Assembly (NCBI RefSeq): GCF_001611555.1 | Contig: NZ_LSGP01000006.1 | Coordinates: 62,001 to 126,000 of the forward strand | DNA length: 64,000 nt | Direction: 5' to 3' | DNA from: Anaerosporomusa subterranea | GTDB taxonomy: Bacteria > Bacillota > Negativicutes > Sporomusales > Acetonemataceae | Part shown: piece after piece, positions 1 through 10,157 of the stretch | Layout of the letters: each line of letters opens with the position of its first letter | Numbering within the stretch: the stretch's first letter is position 1 | Notes under the pieces: generated by a model | Databases searched by the model: none | What the model saw: the letters and a program-made list of their open reading frames with translations, nothing else | Told to the model about the DNA's origin: nothing | Made by a program: the position numbers and the translations under genes

Positions 1-1526
1 CGATCACGCGGACCACCCCATGCTTCAAATTGCTCCGACTGACCTGTCTCAAATACGGCTGCTAGTTTATGCATCCAAGGCAAATAGGATTGCGAAGGCA
101 AGTCCCTTTCACCCCAGGCATCATCAACAGCCAGAGTTTCCGGCATGGCTGCGTCCAATAGCGCTGCCTGATTCGCATAGATCCGATCATATTCTCGATC
201 ATAGCGACCTATACAATCTGGTATGTTTTCAATCAGTTTGCGATAGTGCTGCTCACGTTGCAGCAGTTGGCTTGTCCGGCGCCCCACCGTTAGTTCGAGT
301 ACTGCATTGACTTCTTCCAGTTCTGACTGCGCCTTCTGACGATCTACAATTTCTGTTTTTAATGCAGAATTAACAGTCTCAATCTCACGCACTTTGTCCT
401 CGAGCTGGGCTTCACGATCTTTAATCAGACTAACGCTGGATTGAATTTTCTTGCTCATGGTGACAAAAGCCGAGCAAAGGTTGGCCAATTCCCGGGGAGC
501 ATCCTTCAAATATCGATTTATTCCAACTAACCCATAATTCTCCTCCGCTACTAACTCTGACTGCTTGATTAACCATTCAATCGGTAGTGTTATCCGGTTC
601 ACCAACAAGGCTAGCATCGGTAGTATCGCTAAGACAAGCAGCAAAGTCGCGCCAGCCATTAGCAAAAGTTGCTGATAAATAGGGAAGAGAATTTCGTTTT
701 CATCTATGCTGCCGACTAATGTCCAGTCACGTTCAGGCAGATGTCGATAAGCGCCCAAAACTTTGTCGCCCATATAGTTAACCCCGCTATCGCTGCCATT
801 CTCACCGAGATGCGCTACCGTAAATATATCAGCAGAACGATTTAGCTTCATGCGTAAAGTGCCCTTGGCGAGGCCTTTGTTACGCAAAGCATCTACATCC
901 CGGGGCTGGGCAATTAACATTCCTTCCCGGTTGACCAATACTATTTCACCGGTTTGGCCGACCCAATTGTCACGTAGCATCGCTTCTAACGTCGTTGTCC
1001 GTACAGAACCAAGGACTAACCCCTGAAAAGCTCCCTCCTGATCATAAATTGGAGCGGAAAAATTGATCACAGAAAGACCGCTATTACGACCGACAACAAT
1101 ATCAGAAATGAACTCTTTCCCCGCGATTGCGGCTTCAAAGTAGGGCTGACCGATTGTTGAAGGAAACCGGATGCTACTACTCAGGGTAGAAATTCTAAAA
1201 ATACCTTGTTTATCAATATAGGATATGGAATCAAAATGGCCCTTCTCTTCCTGCATCAAATATAGCATTGTCTCCATTTGTTGCAAGTTAAGTGTCCGAA
1301 ATACCTCCATCCGACTCATTCCGCGTAATTCATTGGAGCGTTCTTTAATCCAAGCCTCAATGATCTTTTGCTGAAACTCAACCCGCTGGCTGATCAATTC
1401 CAACTTTTCTTTCTTAGCTGCTGTAAACTGTCCAAATGTATAAATAGCCATAATCAACAAACCGGGAACAACAACAATTAAGACCGTCCATAACCTGAAT
1501 TGTCGAAGCAAGGGCTGGTTGATCAT
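1..1526 (-). CDS. Membrane sensor (dCache-HAMP-PAS), 3' part beyond the window
   Basis: Read from an ATG at 1526 with an AAGGAG-type ribosome site just upstream; 508 codons remain open to the left edge, so the output domain is not visible. Residues about 12-32 form a first membrane segment. A long extracytoplasmic region of dCache type (about 35-275) contains the usual SVINFSAPIYD and LVNREGMLIAQP phrases. A second membrane segment lies near 279-309, followed by a HAMP-like stretch, a coiled coil around 360-415 and the beginning of a PAS domain (HYRKLIENIPDCIGRYDRE). This layout is typical of histidine kinases or diguanylate cyclases that sense small ligands outside the cell. The missing C-terminus decides which; the ligand is unknown. 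Confidence 0.8.
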   Translation of the reverse strand, partial: MINQPLLRQFRLWTVLIVVVPGLLIMAIYTFGQFTAAKKEKLELISQRVEFQQKIIEAWIKERSNELRGMSRMEVFRTLNLQQMETMLYLMQEEKGHFDSISYIDKQGIFRISTLSSSIRFPSTIGQPYFEAAIAGKEFISDIVVGRNSGLSVINFSAPIYDQEGAFQGLVLGSVRTTTLEAMLRDNWVGQTGEIVLVNREGMLIAQPRDVDALRNKGLAKGTLRMKLNRSADIFTVAHLGENGSDSGVNYMGDKVLGAYRHLPERDWTLVGSIDENEILFPIYQQLLLMAGATLLLVLAILPMLALLVNRITLPIEWLIKQSELVAEENYGLVGINRYLKDAPRELANLCSAFVTMSKKIQSSVSLIKDREAQLEDKVREIETVNSALKTEIVDRQKAQSELEEVNAVLELTVGRRTSQLLQREQHYRKLIENIPDCIGRYDREYDRIYANQAALLDAAMPETLAVDDAWGERDLPSQSYLPWMHKLAAVFETGQSEQFEAWGGPRD

Positions 1527-1652
1527 GTTTTTGTCTCCTTACTTAAAATTTAATCTCTGACAGGAGGCTAAACCGCTAGAAAAAATATAGTTATTAGTAA
1601 TACTTCTCCACTCGTTTTGTAAATCCTTGGCTTTTTTTATAATTTTATGTAA

Positions 1653-1696
1653 AAAATTAGATCACGTGAATATATCTATTCACGTGATCTAATTTT
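1653..1696 (-). terminator. Perfect 20-bp hairpin after ilvB
   Basis: Perfect 20-bp arms (1653-1672 and 1677-1696) with a 4-nt loop. It lies 24 nt past the ilvB stop, and AT-rich arm ends supply a U tract on both strands, so it can terminate ilvB transcription and insulate the sensor gene. Confidence 0.8.
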
Positions 1697-1719
1697 GTTG
1701 AAACCGTTCTAAAAAATCA

Positions 1720-3369
1720 TCAAATATCTACATATTCATCCAGTGTAGCGCCAGAGGCAAGCATAGGTGTTACCATGTCTTGAGTCGCTATATTAGCCAC
1801 AATGACGCGTGGCGCACGGGCCGAGACAGCAGCAGCAAAAGCCCGGGAAAACTCTGCTAAGGTTTCTACGGTCGTTGCCTGCACACCAAAGGCTCGCGCA
1901 AATGAAACGAAATCCACCGGCGGCAAATGGCAGGACATATAGTGTTGCTCAAAATAGGCATGCTGGAGTTGACGAATCATGCCCAAACAACTGTTGTTGA
2001 TGATAATCGAGATGATCGGCAGATCATTAACAGCCGCCGTATATAATTCCGCTCCTGTCATTTTGAAGCCGCCGTCACCAGCAATATGCACTACCCGCTT
2101 ATCAGGCGACGCCAACTGGGCACCGATAGCTGCCGGAAGTCCGAAACCCATCGCGCCAAGTCCGCCGGAAGTCAACCAGCTACGGGGATTCTCAATTGTT
2201 AGACCTTGGGCAGCCCACATTTGATGTTGTCCGACGTCTGTTGCAAAAACAAACGGTTTACCGGTAGTTTGCTCGGCAATATTTTGCATGATCGCAATTG
2301 CTGTCAGGCGGTCCGGGTTACACTCCGGTTTGGATTCTTGCTGAGACGCGAGCTCCTCTTGCCACTCAGCGGTCCTTCTCGGTTGCAAACGACTGAGCAA
2401 TTGAGTCAGCAGGTCTTTCATATTTCCAGCCAAGCCGATATGAGCAGAAACGTTTTTATCAATTTCCGCTGGATCAACATCGATATGAATAACGATTTTT
2501 CCAGCTGCATAACTAGCCCGATTGCCTGTTACCCTGTCACTAAACCGGCTACCAATGGCGATAAGTACATCAGAACAACGCACTGCGTAATTTGCAATTT
2601 TATGGCCATGCATTCCTGTCAGACCAAGAAACAGCGGGTGCGAGCCCGAAAACGCCCCCAACCCCATCAACGTGCTGACAACCGGTACTTCACAGGTCTC
2701 AGCTAGTACTCTAATTTCGTTGGCAGCTTCGCCGGAAATTGCCCCGCCGCCAACCATAATAACCGGACGCTGAGCGGCTTGAATCGCGATGGCCGCCTGC
2801 TCAAGCCGTTCGGCGTGGTATGTTTGCACTGTCCGTTGTTGCGGGGCAGCCGCTGGCGAAAAGTCGATTTCCATCGTCTGAATGTCACGCGGCACATCGA
2901 CGAGTACAGGGCCGGGACGACCAGTTCTGGCGATATGAAACGCTTTACGCAGAATGTCCGGCAGGCACTTTGGATCTTTGACCAAGAAATTATGTTTTGT
3001 CACCGGCAGAGTAATACCGGTAATATCGACTTCCTGGAAGGCATCCCGGCCGATCAGACTTGTTGGCACTTGCCCGGTGATGGCCACTACCGGCGATGAG
3101 TCCATATAGGCAGCTGCCAATCCGGTAACCAGGTTTGTCGCACCCGGTCCTGACGTCGCGATACAGACCCCTACCCGACCGCTGGCTCTGGCATAGCCGT
3201 CAGCAGCATGAGCCGCTCCCTGCTCATGCACAGTCAAAACGTGCCGGAGCGGGGCGTCATACAGGGCATCATACAGTGGCAAAACGGTTCCACCCGGATA
3301 TCCGAACACCGTATCAACCCCTTGTTCTATTAGGCACTGAACAATCGCTCTCGCTCCTGACACTTTCAT
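1720..3369 (-). CDS. ilvB: Acetolactate synthase, large catalytic subunit
   Basis: Thiamine-diphosphate enzyme that condenses two pyruvates to acetolactate, or pyruvate with 2-oxobutyrate, at the entry to valine/leucine and isoleucine synthesis. At 549 aa it has the family length. Visible features are the N-terminal pyrimidine-binding domain with catalytic Glu (LTVHEQGAAHAADGYAR, about 47-63), the TSGPGATN loop, the central FAD-type domain, and the C-terminal ThDP motif GDGGFKMTGAEL ending in IINN. It is the last gene of ilvN-ilvC-ilvB. The 155-nt gap to ilvC holds a dispersed repeat. Placing the large subunit last, away from ilvN, is unusual because ilvB-ilvN-ilvC is common. Expression is probably set by the leader upstream of ilvN. 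Confidence 0.95.
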   Translation of the reverse strand: MKVSGARAIVQCLIEQGVDTVFGYPGGTVLPLYDALYDAPLRHVLTVHEQGAAHAADGYARASGRVGVCIATSGPGATNLVTGLAAAYMDSSPVVAITGQVPTSLIGRDAFQEVDITGITLPVTKHNFLVKDPKCLPDILRKAFHIARTGRPGPVLVDVPRDIQTMEIDFSPAAAPQQRTVQTYHAERLEQAAIAIQAAQRPVIMVGGGAISGEAANEIRVLAETCEVPVVSTLMGLGAFSGSHPLFLGLTGMHGHKIANYAVRCSDVLIAIGSRFSDRVTGNRASYAAGKIVIHIDVDPAEIDKNVSAHIGLAGNMKDLLTQLLSRLQPRRTAEWQEELASQQESKPECNPDRLTAIAIMQNIAEQTTGKPFVFATDVGQHQMWAAQGLTIENPRSWLTSGGLGAMGFGLPAAIGAQLASPDKRVVHIAGDGGFKMTGAELYTAAVNDLPIISIIINNSCLGMIRQLQHAYFEQHYMSCHLPPVDFVSFARAFGVQATTVETLAEFSRAFAAAVSARAPRVIVANIATQDMVTPMLASGATLDEYVDI

Positions 3370-3395
3370 ACACAGTCACTCCTATTAGATACTAG

Positions 3396-3514
3396 GAACG
3401 TTTTACCACTGAGGACACAGAGGGTGACGTTGAGGTCACAGAAGTTATACTCTATAATTCTACTAAGATATTGTAACCCTCTGCGCACTCTGCGTACTCT
3501 GCGGTTAACGGAAC
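3396..3514. repeat. Dispersed ACAGAGG/CTCTGCGGTTA intergenic repeat, copy 1
   Basis: The left part reads ttttaccactgaggacacag and the right part actctgcgtactctgcggtt, so the ends are roughly inverted versions of each other. Related pieces recur at 28137, 29793 and 45752. Here it fills the space between ilvC and ilvB. Confidence 0.6.
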
Positions 3515-3524
3515 CCCGTATCCC

Positions 3525-5019
<1,495 letters not shown>

Positions 5020-5046
5020 GCTGACCTCCCCTTTCATTATAAAATA

Positions 5047-5290
5047 GCAAATCGCCCCTATTGACTATTCATCAATAGGGGCGATTTTCGCGGTACCACC
5101 CTACATTATACTCTACGCCTCGAAATTGAGGCTTCCGGTTAACGTCCGGTCTCGCTCTTGCCTAAAGCACATGCATGCAGATCAGCAAAAGAGTTCATGG
5201 GTGACTTCAATGACAGCTCCGCACCGGTTCGCAGCATCCACCGGCTCTCTGAGCGGTTGGTCTATCACCTTTTCCCAATCATCACTTGTC
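5047..5290 (-). promoter_or_regulatory. T-box leader of ilvNCB, probable valine (GTC) specifier
   Basis: The invariant T-box TGGTACCGCG lies at 5089-5098 on the minus strand. Stem I shows the GATTGGGAAAAG entry and the AGAGAG/GGTG distal loop. The putative specifier is GTC (valine) followed by A in GAAGTCACCC, at the same distance from the stem I apex as ATC in the ilvA leader. The competing terminator is a perfect 16-bp hairpin (5049-5064 with 5072-5087). Uncharged tRNA should stabilise the antiterminator and turn on ilvNCB. The codon assignment is by alignment with the T-box consensus, not by folding. Confidence 0.88.
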
Positions 5291-5319
5291 AACTATATAA
5301 TTGTTAAAATACAACAAAA

Positions 5320-5450
5320 CCTGCGAAAAATTCTTTGCGTAAAGAAATTTTCCGCAGGGTCTTTTATACCCACGGTGTGATGCAGCATTGCACCTTGCAT
5401 CGCTCGGTCCAGACCTGTTATCCAGCGGAACCCTAGATGCACTTTCTTGC
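5320..5450 (-). promoter_or_regulatory. ykkC-family riboswitch with own terminator, probably ppGpp (subtype 2a)
   Basis: On the minus strand the leader carries CTAGGGTTCCGC (5425-5436), GGACCGAGCG (5402-5411) closed by TGCATC/GATGCA, and ACCGTGGG...AAAAGACCC. These are the conserved blocks of the ykkC RNA family. The sequence then folds into a strong terminator (arms about 5320-5336 and 5341-5358) followed by T-rich RNA. The ykkC family includes guanidine, ppGpp and PRPP sensors. Subtype 2a ppGpp riboswitches are known upstream of branched-chain amino acid genes, so that ligand is the best guess. It precedes the T-box in the same transcript, giving two successive termination decisions. Confidence 0.75.
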
Positions 5451-5469
5451 CCATATGTGTATTGTGTAT

Positions 5470-5499
5470 ACAATATCACAAGGCAAATGTGTTTGTCAA
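5470..5499 (-). promoter_or_regulatory. Promoter of the ilvNCB leader
   Basis: TTGACA (5494-5499, minus strand) and TATTGT (5470-5475) are 18 bp apart, placing the transcript start just ahead of the ykkC aptamer. The -10 lies in an inverted repeat tattgt-gtat-acaata (5460-5475), a possible repressor site. Confidence 0.6.
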
Positions 5500-5535
5500 G
5501 GAGTTAATTTGCAAATAAATACCGCTAAATACTTC

Positions 5536-5565
5536 TTGACAGACAACGAAAAACCAGTGTAGTAT
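5536..5565 (+). promoter_or_regulatory. Promoter of the ilvA leader
   Basis: TTGACA at 5536-5541 and TAGTAT at 5560-5565, spacing 18 bp, divergent from the ilvNCB promoter and about 35 nt before the T-box. Confidence 0.6.
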
Positions 5566-5598
5566 CTTGATTAAACATCATATTTTGTTTAACCAAAT

Positions 5599-5864
5599 GT
5601 AATGATAGGGACACAGTTCAGCAGATTTCCTTACAGAGAGCTGTCGGTTGCTGGAAGACAGCAGGATACGCTGATACGCATCACCCTGGAGCAGACAGCT
5701 GAAACTCAGTTCATGAGGAGTAAGTGTGTACGGTTTCTCACCGTCAGATGAGAGTGCATTGTTGGATGCACAGTAAGTGGCCGTTAGCACGGCAATTTAG
5801 AGTGGTACCGCGGAAGCTGTTTAAGCCTTCGTCTCTATGTATGTAGAGGTGAAGGCTTTTTTAT
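5599..5864 (+). promoter_or_regulatory. T-box leader of ilvA, probable isoleucine (ATC) specifier
   Basis: TGGTACCGCG is at 5803-5812. Stem I shows CAGAGAG and a GNTG-type distal loop, then the specifier region ACGCATCACCCTGGAGC, where ATC (isoleucine) precedes the conserved A. The terminator is aagccttc (5823-5830) paired with gaaggctt (5851-5858), extended by tctcta/tagagg and followed by a T run. Low charging of tRNA-Ile should allow readthrough into ilvA, whose product commits threonine to isoleucine. Confidence 0.92.
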
Positions 5865-5892
5865 TTCAGATATAGTAAGGGAGGAACGTATT

Positions 5893-7086
5893 ATGCTAAC
5901 CTTAGACCGGATTTATCACGCTTCATTCGTCTTGAAAAATGTGATTAGACAAACAGACTTAATTTCGGCGCCAAACATCAATCCGGAAAGTAAAATTTAT
6001 CTAAAAACGGAGAACTTGCAGGTGACTGGTTCGTTTAAGGTGCGTGGCGCCTATTATAAAATCTCACAATTACGTGAGGATGAAAAGACAAAGGGCGTTA
6101 TTGCCTGTTCTGCAGGAAACCATGCGCAGGGTGTTGCTTTGGCGGCAACAGAAAACGGTATTAGGTCCCTAATCTGCCTACCAGATACTGCTCCTATATC
6201 GAAAATCGAGGCTACTAAGCGCTATGGCGCCGATGTTTGCTTAGTTGAGGGCGTCTATGATGATGCTTATCAAAAAGCCTTACAATTGCAGGAGCAAGAG
6301 GGCTATACCTTTATTCATCCGTTTGATGATGAAAATGTCATCGCCGGTCAAGGAACAATCGGCCTCGAACTGTTAGAACAGCTTCCCGATGTGGATGCAG
6401 TCATTGTTCCTATCGGTGGCGGCGGACTGATCTCCGGTGTAGCTTATGCGATTAAATCGCTAAATCCTAAAGTTAAAGTATATGGGGTGCAGGCATGCGG
6501 TGCTCCTAGTATGCTAAACTCTGTAGAGCACGGTAAGCTTGAATGTCTGAATTCTGTGTCTACCATTGCTGATGGAATTGCTGTAAAAGAGCCAGGTAAG
6601 CTTACCTTCGAACTCTGCAGCAAATATGTAGATGGCATTGTAACCGTTACTGATGATGAAATCTCCACAGCAATCTTGACACTGATCGAACAGCAGAAAT
6701 TAATCGCCGAGGGAGCCGGTGCGGTTGCCGTGGCGGCTGCGTTATTCAACAAGGTGCCGGTTAAAGGCAAAAAGGTTGTTTGCCTAGTCTCCGGCGGCAA
6801 CATTGATGTGACCATTCTTTCCCGAGTCATTAAACGCGGTCTTTTAAAATCAGGCCGTTCCTATGCTCTTACGATTGAGCTTTTGGACAAACCCGGCCAA
6901 CTGAAAGGCGTTTCCCAAACCATTGCCGACCTGGGCGGAAACGTTATTTCCATCCACCACGAGCGGGCCAGCGAGGGTACTGATATCAACGGTTGTTTTT
7001 TACGTATTGTACTGGAAACAAGAAATTACGCACATATCGAGCAAATTAGGCAAGGGTTAATTGACGCAGGATTTACGATAGTGTAA
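5893..7086 (+). CDS. ilvA: Threonine ammonia-lyase (threonine dehydratase)
   Basis: PLP enzyme that deaminates threonine to 2-oxobutyrate, the first step specific to isoleucine. 397 aa with a GGGAGG site upstream. The PLP lysine is in GSFKVRGAYYK (about 47-57), followed by SAGNHAQG, the glycine-rich phosphate loop GGGGLISG (about 176-183) and a single C-terminal ACT domain (LTIELLDKPGQLKGVS onward). One ACT domain rather than the two regulatory domains of long IlvA matches the shorter type common in Firmicutes, which can be biosynthetic or catabolic. The isoleucine-type T-box supports the biosynthetic role. It converges with the restriction gene only 13 nt away, with no clear terminator between them. 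Confidence 0.95.
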   Translation: MLTLDRIYHASFVLKNVIRQTDLISAPNINPESKIYLKTENLQVTGSFKVRGAYYKISQLREDEKTKGVIACSAGNHAQGVALAATENGIRSLICLPDTAPISKIEATKRYGADVCLVEGVYDDAYQKALQLQEQEGYTFIHPFDDENVIAGQGTIGLELLEQLPDVDAVIVPIGGGGLISGVAYAIKSLNPKVKVYGVQACGAPSMLNSVEHGKLECLNSVSTIADGIAVKEPGKLTFELCSKYVDGIVTVTDDEISTAILTLIEQQKLIAEGAGAVAVAAALFNKVPVKGKKVVCLVSGGNIDVTILSRVIKRGLLKSGRSYALTIELLDKPGQLKGVSQTIADLGGNVISIHHERASEGTDINGCFLRIVLETRNYAHIEQIRQGLIDAGFTIV

Positions 7087-7099
7087 TCCAGCTTCTCGC

Positions 7100-10000
7100 T
7101 TATTTCATGACCTCATTAAGCAAAGTATCATAACTATCGATCACTGCATACTTCACCGTTTCACTACTAATTTTCTTAAAATGCTCACTTGCACAATGTA
7201 CTTTCAGCTCTTCTAACTTCCGCAGCTGCATTGAAGACATATTGCCTTTTGTTTCCGCAACGAAGTAAACGTGCTTGACCTGATCTTCGTGAAAGGCAAT
7301 CGCCCAGTCCGGATTATATTTCCCGATCGGAGTATTGATATAAAATCCCCTAGGAAGTTTCACATAAACAGCAACTTCACTGCATTTGTCTAACTCAGCC
7401 GCAAAGTTTTTTTCGTTCGTAGAATCATAAATAATATGATCATAGAGGTGCCGATCCGCCTGCATAGCATTGACGCCCAGACGCCCTTTAAGCGTCGGAT
7501 TAGTGAAAATATCGGCAGAATACGCGGCTTCGAGTTTGTTATAGGTTATATGTTCAATGATAACTGTCGCCTTCTGCTCATTAATTAGGTTCGAGGCTTT
7601 GATAATAAACTCTTCCGGATTACGGTGAAATTGCCCGAATATGAGTTTTTCAATTCCTCTTAAAATGGAACCTACCGCATTGCGGGTTAATCCTGTCTCA
7701 GCTACAATCTTACCGATAAGGTCATACTTAACGCTTGTGTTAACTGTTAAATCTACTTTGTTCGGTCCGCCGATGACTTTTGTAAATCCTTCACCGCTTT
7801 GGAGCGCTTCTTTGGACTTGATCGTATTCATTTCCCCCTGCTCCACCTTGAAGAAGATCTGATTCACCCTAAGCTGCTTATTGAGTGCGCAGATCGATTT
7901 TTCAATCAATTCGTCTGTAGCAAAATCGACAACATACGCTGACTTGGCATTAATCTTACTCCAAAGCGCCTTGAATTCCTTCATTTGCAGTTTTGTATCA
8001 TTTACCTGTACTACAATATTATTGCTTCTAGCATCTTCGGGAGCAAAAGCCTGCGGATTGTAAATGGAGCCAAGAATCTGAATGATAGCCGCTTTATAGG
8101 GAGTGAAATCTTCGGCCACCGCTAAAGTACCAGCTTTAAGATCTTCATAGTATTTTTCGGTTAGTGCATTGTTATCATTAATATAGCTATTACGGATTAG
8201 AGTATTGATAAGCCTCTGGGCTAACTTATGGTCAAAGACCTGTCCGTTCAAACCATTTGCATCTCGCATCAGCTTGTTGGCGAATAAATCTGCTGCGACT
8301 TCTCGCGGTCGATCTGCCACAACCTCGGCAATTTCAGTTTGCAGGCGTTTAGCAAAACTATCATAGCTCTCATTGGCAATAACAGTAAGGACATTAATAT
8401 TGTGGACCTCCCCACCCAGTACATTACTGTCCATACGCTCACCATTGTTATTAACACACAAGCGAAGCCCCCGTCCTACCTCCTGGCGTTTGCGTACTTC
8501 AGATCCGCTTTGCTTTAACGTACAGATTTGAAAAACGTTAGGATTATCCCACCCCTCTCGAAGAGCAGAGTGGGAGAATATAAAGCGCACTGGTTCTTTG
8601 TGATCCAATAGTCGCTCTTTATCTTTCATAATCAAATCATAGGCATCCGCATCGTCGGAGGTATTTTCCTTTTTGTCGCCGATTATGCTATTTGTAATTC
8701 GATCCTTTTTCTTATCAATAGAAAAATAACCCTTATGAGTATTATTGGCCGTTATTTTACTTAGGTATTTTACATACTCATCTTCACCAAGTGCAAGTTG
8801 CCAATCGGCAAAAGCCGCATCATATTCTTCTTCAAAGATCTGTGCGTATTCGCCATTAAACGCTTTCCCAACAGCATCATACTGCTTATATTTTGCAACC
8901 TCATCAATAAAAAACAAAGATAGTACTTTGATTCCATGATAAAAAAGCTGGCGTTCCCGCTCCAAATGCGACTTAATCGTTTCTCTGATCTGAATACGTC
9001 GAATATGCTGCTCATTTACAGAACCAAGAACATAACCAGCAGCAATGACTACACCATTCGTAAATTCAACCGCATTCGTTAAACCATTGATCTGGGATAC
9101 GATATAGCCTTTATATTCATCCAGTCCACCAGACTGCGTATAGAGATTGTAGCCTTCTTTTATAATTCTGGAGGCTTTTCTTATACCACTAGCCCCTTTA
9201 ATTTCAAATTCTAAAGTAGCTGTTGGCGAATGATCACTAGACAAATTAATTTTTTCCAGATATAAATAGCCTTCAGTTCCGGTAGTACCAGAAACTGAAA
9301 TCCCTTTGACAGCGATTTTCTTAACCAGCCGTTTATTATAGGCTTCCAGAGCATCCAGGCGATAGATCAAGTTATATATTGCACCCTTCTTATGGGTTGC
9401 CGAATAACGCAGGGTCATTAATGGCTTAAACTCCTTTAATTTCTCCCTGGTGGCAGCGCCCTCCACCGACTGTGGCTCGTCGATAATGAGAATTGGATTG
9501 GTAGCAGCAATGACTTCAATCGGACGGCGGGAGCGGAAGCTATCCAGCTTCATAGAAATACGTCTGGCATCTATCCCTTTGGCATTAAAAGCCTGGGAAT
9601 TAATGATCATCACATTTATTCCGCTGTCATTGGCGAATTTATCTATTTTGGCAAGATTCTGAGAATTATAAATAAAGTAACGGAGCTTCTTATTGTATTC
9701 TTCTGCAAAGTGATCACTGGTCAGCTCGAACGACTTAAAAACGCCTTCACGAATGGCAACAGAAGGGACCACTACAATAAACTTGCTCCAGCCGTAGCGT
9801 TTATTTAGCTCAAACATGGTTTTGACGTAGGTATAGGTTTTGCCAACCCCTGTCTCCATCTCCACGGTCAGATTGTATCTTCCCTCTAGCTGAATCGACG
9901 GCTCGATTTGGCACTGTCTTTGAATTCGCTGTATATTCGCCATAATCACATCATCGGTTAGCAGCACTTTTTTATTATTAAAACCAGTGATGTCTGTATC

Positions 10001-10144
10001 ACCAAGACTAAGCTGTTCTGCACCGGTTACTCTTCCCTTGTCGACGATATAGGTAGCGGAAACATTAGGCTGACCGGCAAAAACATCACATACCGCTGCA
10101 GCCGCATCAGCTTGAAATCTTTGATGTTTAAACTTTAGCTTCAT
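7100..10144 (-). CDS. Type III restriction enzyme, Res subunit
   Basis: Helicase-nuclease that works in complex with Mod: it uses ATP to communicate between inversely oriented unmethylated sites and cuts DNA. 1014 aa. Superfamily 2 motifs are visible: Walker A in METGVGKTYTYV (about 96-107), DExx as IIDEPQS (about 220), and motif VI in KRQEVGRGLRL (about 580), after REGWDNPNVF. The C-terminal PD-(D/E)xK nuclease is represented by YNPDWAIAF and VAETKG (about 945-970). It starts at an ATG with AAGGGG upstream, 13 nt after mod. All key motifs are intact, so the enzyme is probably active. Confidence 0.93.
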   Translation of the reverse strand: MKLKFKHQRFQADAAAAVCDVFAGQPNVSATYIVDKGRVTGAEQLSLGDTDITGFNNKKVLLTDDVIMANIQRIQRQCQIEPSIQLEGRYNLTVEMETGVGKTYTYVKTMFELNKRYGWSKFIVVVPSVAIREGVFKSFELTSDHFAEEYNKKLRYFIYNSQNLAKIDKFANDSGINVMIINSQAFNAKGIDARRISMKLDSFRSRRPIEVIAATNPILIIDEPQSVEGAATREKLKEFKPLMTLRYSATHKKGAIYNLIYRLDALEAYNKRLVKKIAVKGISVSGTTGTEGYLYLEKINLSSDHSPTATLEFEIKGASGIRKASRIIKEGYNLYTQSGGLDEYKGYIVSQINGLTNAVEFTNGVVIAAGYVLGSVNEQHIRRIQIRETIKSHLERERQLFYHGIKVLSLFFIDEVAKYKQYDAVGKAFNGEYAQIFEEEYDAAFADWQLALGEDEYVKYLSKITANNTHKGYFSIDKKKDRITNSIIGDKKENTSDDADAYDLIMKDKERLLDHKEPVRFIFSHSALREGWDNPNVFQICTLKQSGSEVRKRQEVGRGLRLCVNNNGERMDSNVLGGEVHNINVLTVIANESYDSFAKRLQTEIAEVVADRPREVAADLFANKLMRDANGLNGQVFDHKLAQRLINTLIRNSYINDNNALTEKYYEDLKAGTLAVAEDFTPYKAAIIQILGSIYNPQAFAPEDARSNNIVVQVNDTKLQMKEFKALWSKINAKSAYVVDFATDELIEKSICALNKQLRVNQIFFKVEQGEMNTIKSKEALQSGEGFTKVIGGPNKVDLTVNTSVKYDLIGKIVAETGLTRNAVGSILRGIEKLIFGQFHRNPEEFIIKASNLINEQKATVIIEHITYNKLEAAYSADIFTNPTLKGRLGVNAMQADRHLYDHIIYDSTNEKNFAAELDKCSEVAVYVKLPRGFYINTPIGKYNPDWAIAFHEDQVKHVYFVAETKGNMSSMQLRKLEELKVHCASEHFKKISSETVKYAVIDSYDTLLNEVMK

Positions 10145-10157
10145 TTTCTTCTACCCC

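Noticed and set aside
20-310. Open frame on the plus strand at the left edge
   Set aside because: It lies antisense to the dCache-HAMP-PAS sensor, which has a start site, ribosome site and coherent domains; the plus frame has no recognisable features.
5155-5195. Leucine (CTC) specifier in the ilvNCB T-box, from the GAACTC sequence
   Set aside because: It is followed by T rather than the conserved purine and is displaced relative to the ilvA leader; GTC followed by A aligns better. Not excluded without folding.
5320-5450. Guanidine-I riboswitch identity for the ykkC-type leader
   Set aside because: Core motifs are shared across the family, but the CCGAGCG segment and position upstream of ilv genes favour the ppGpp subtype; no guanidine exporter or carboxylase is nearby.
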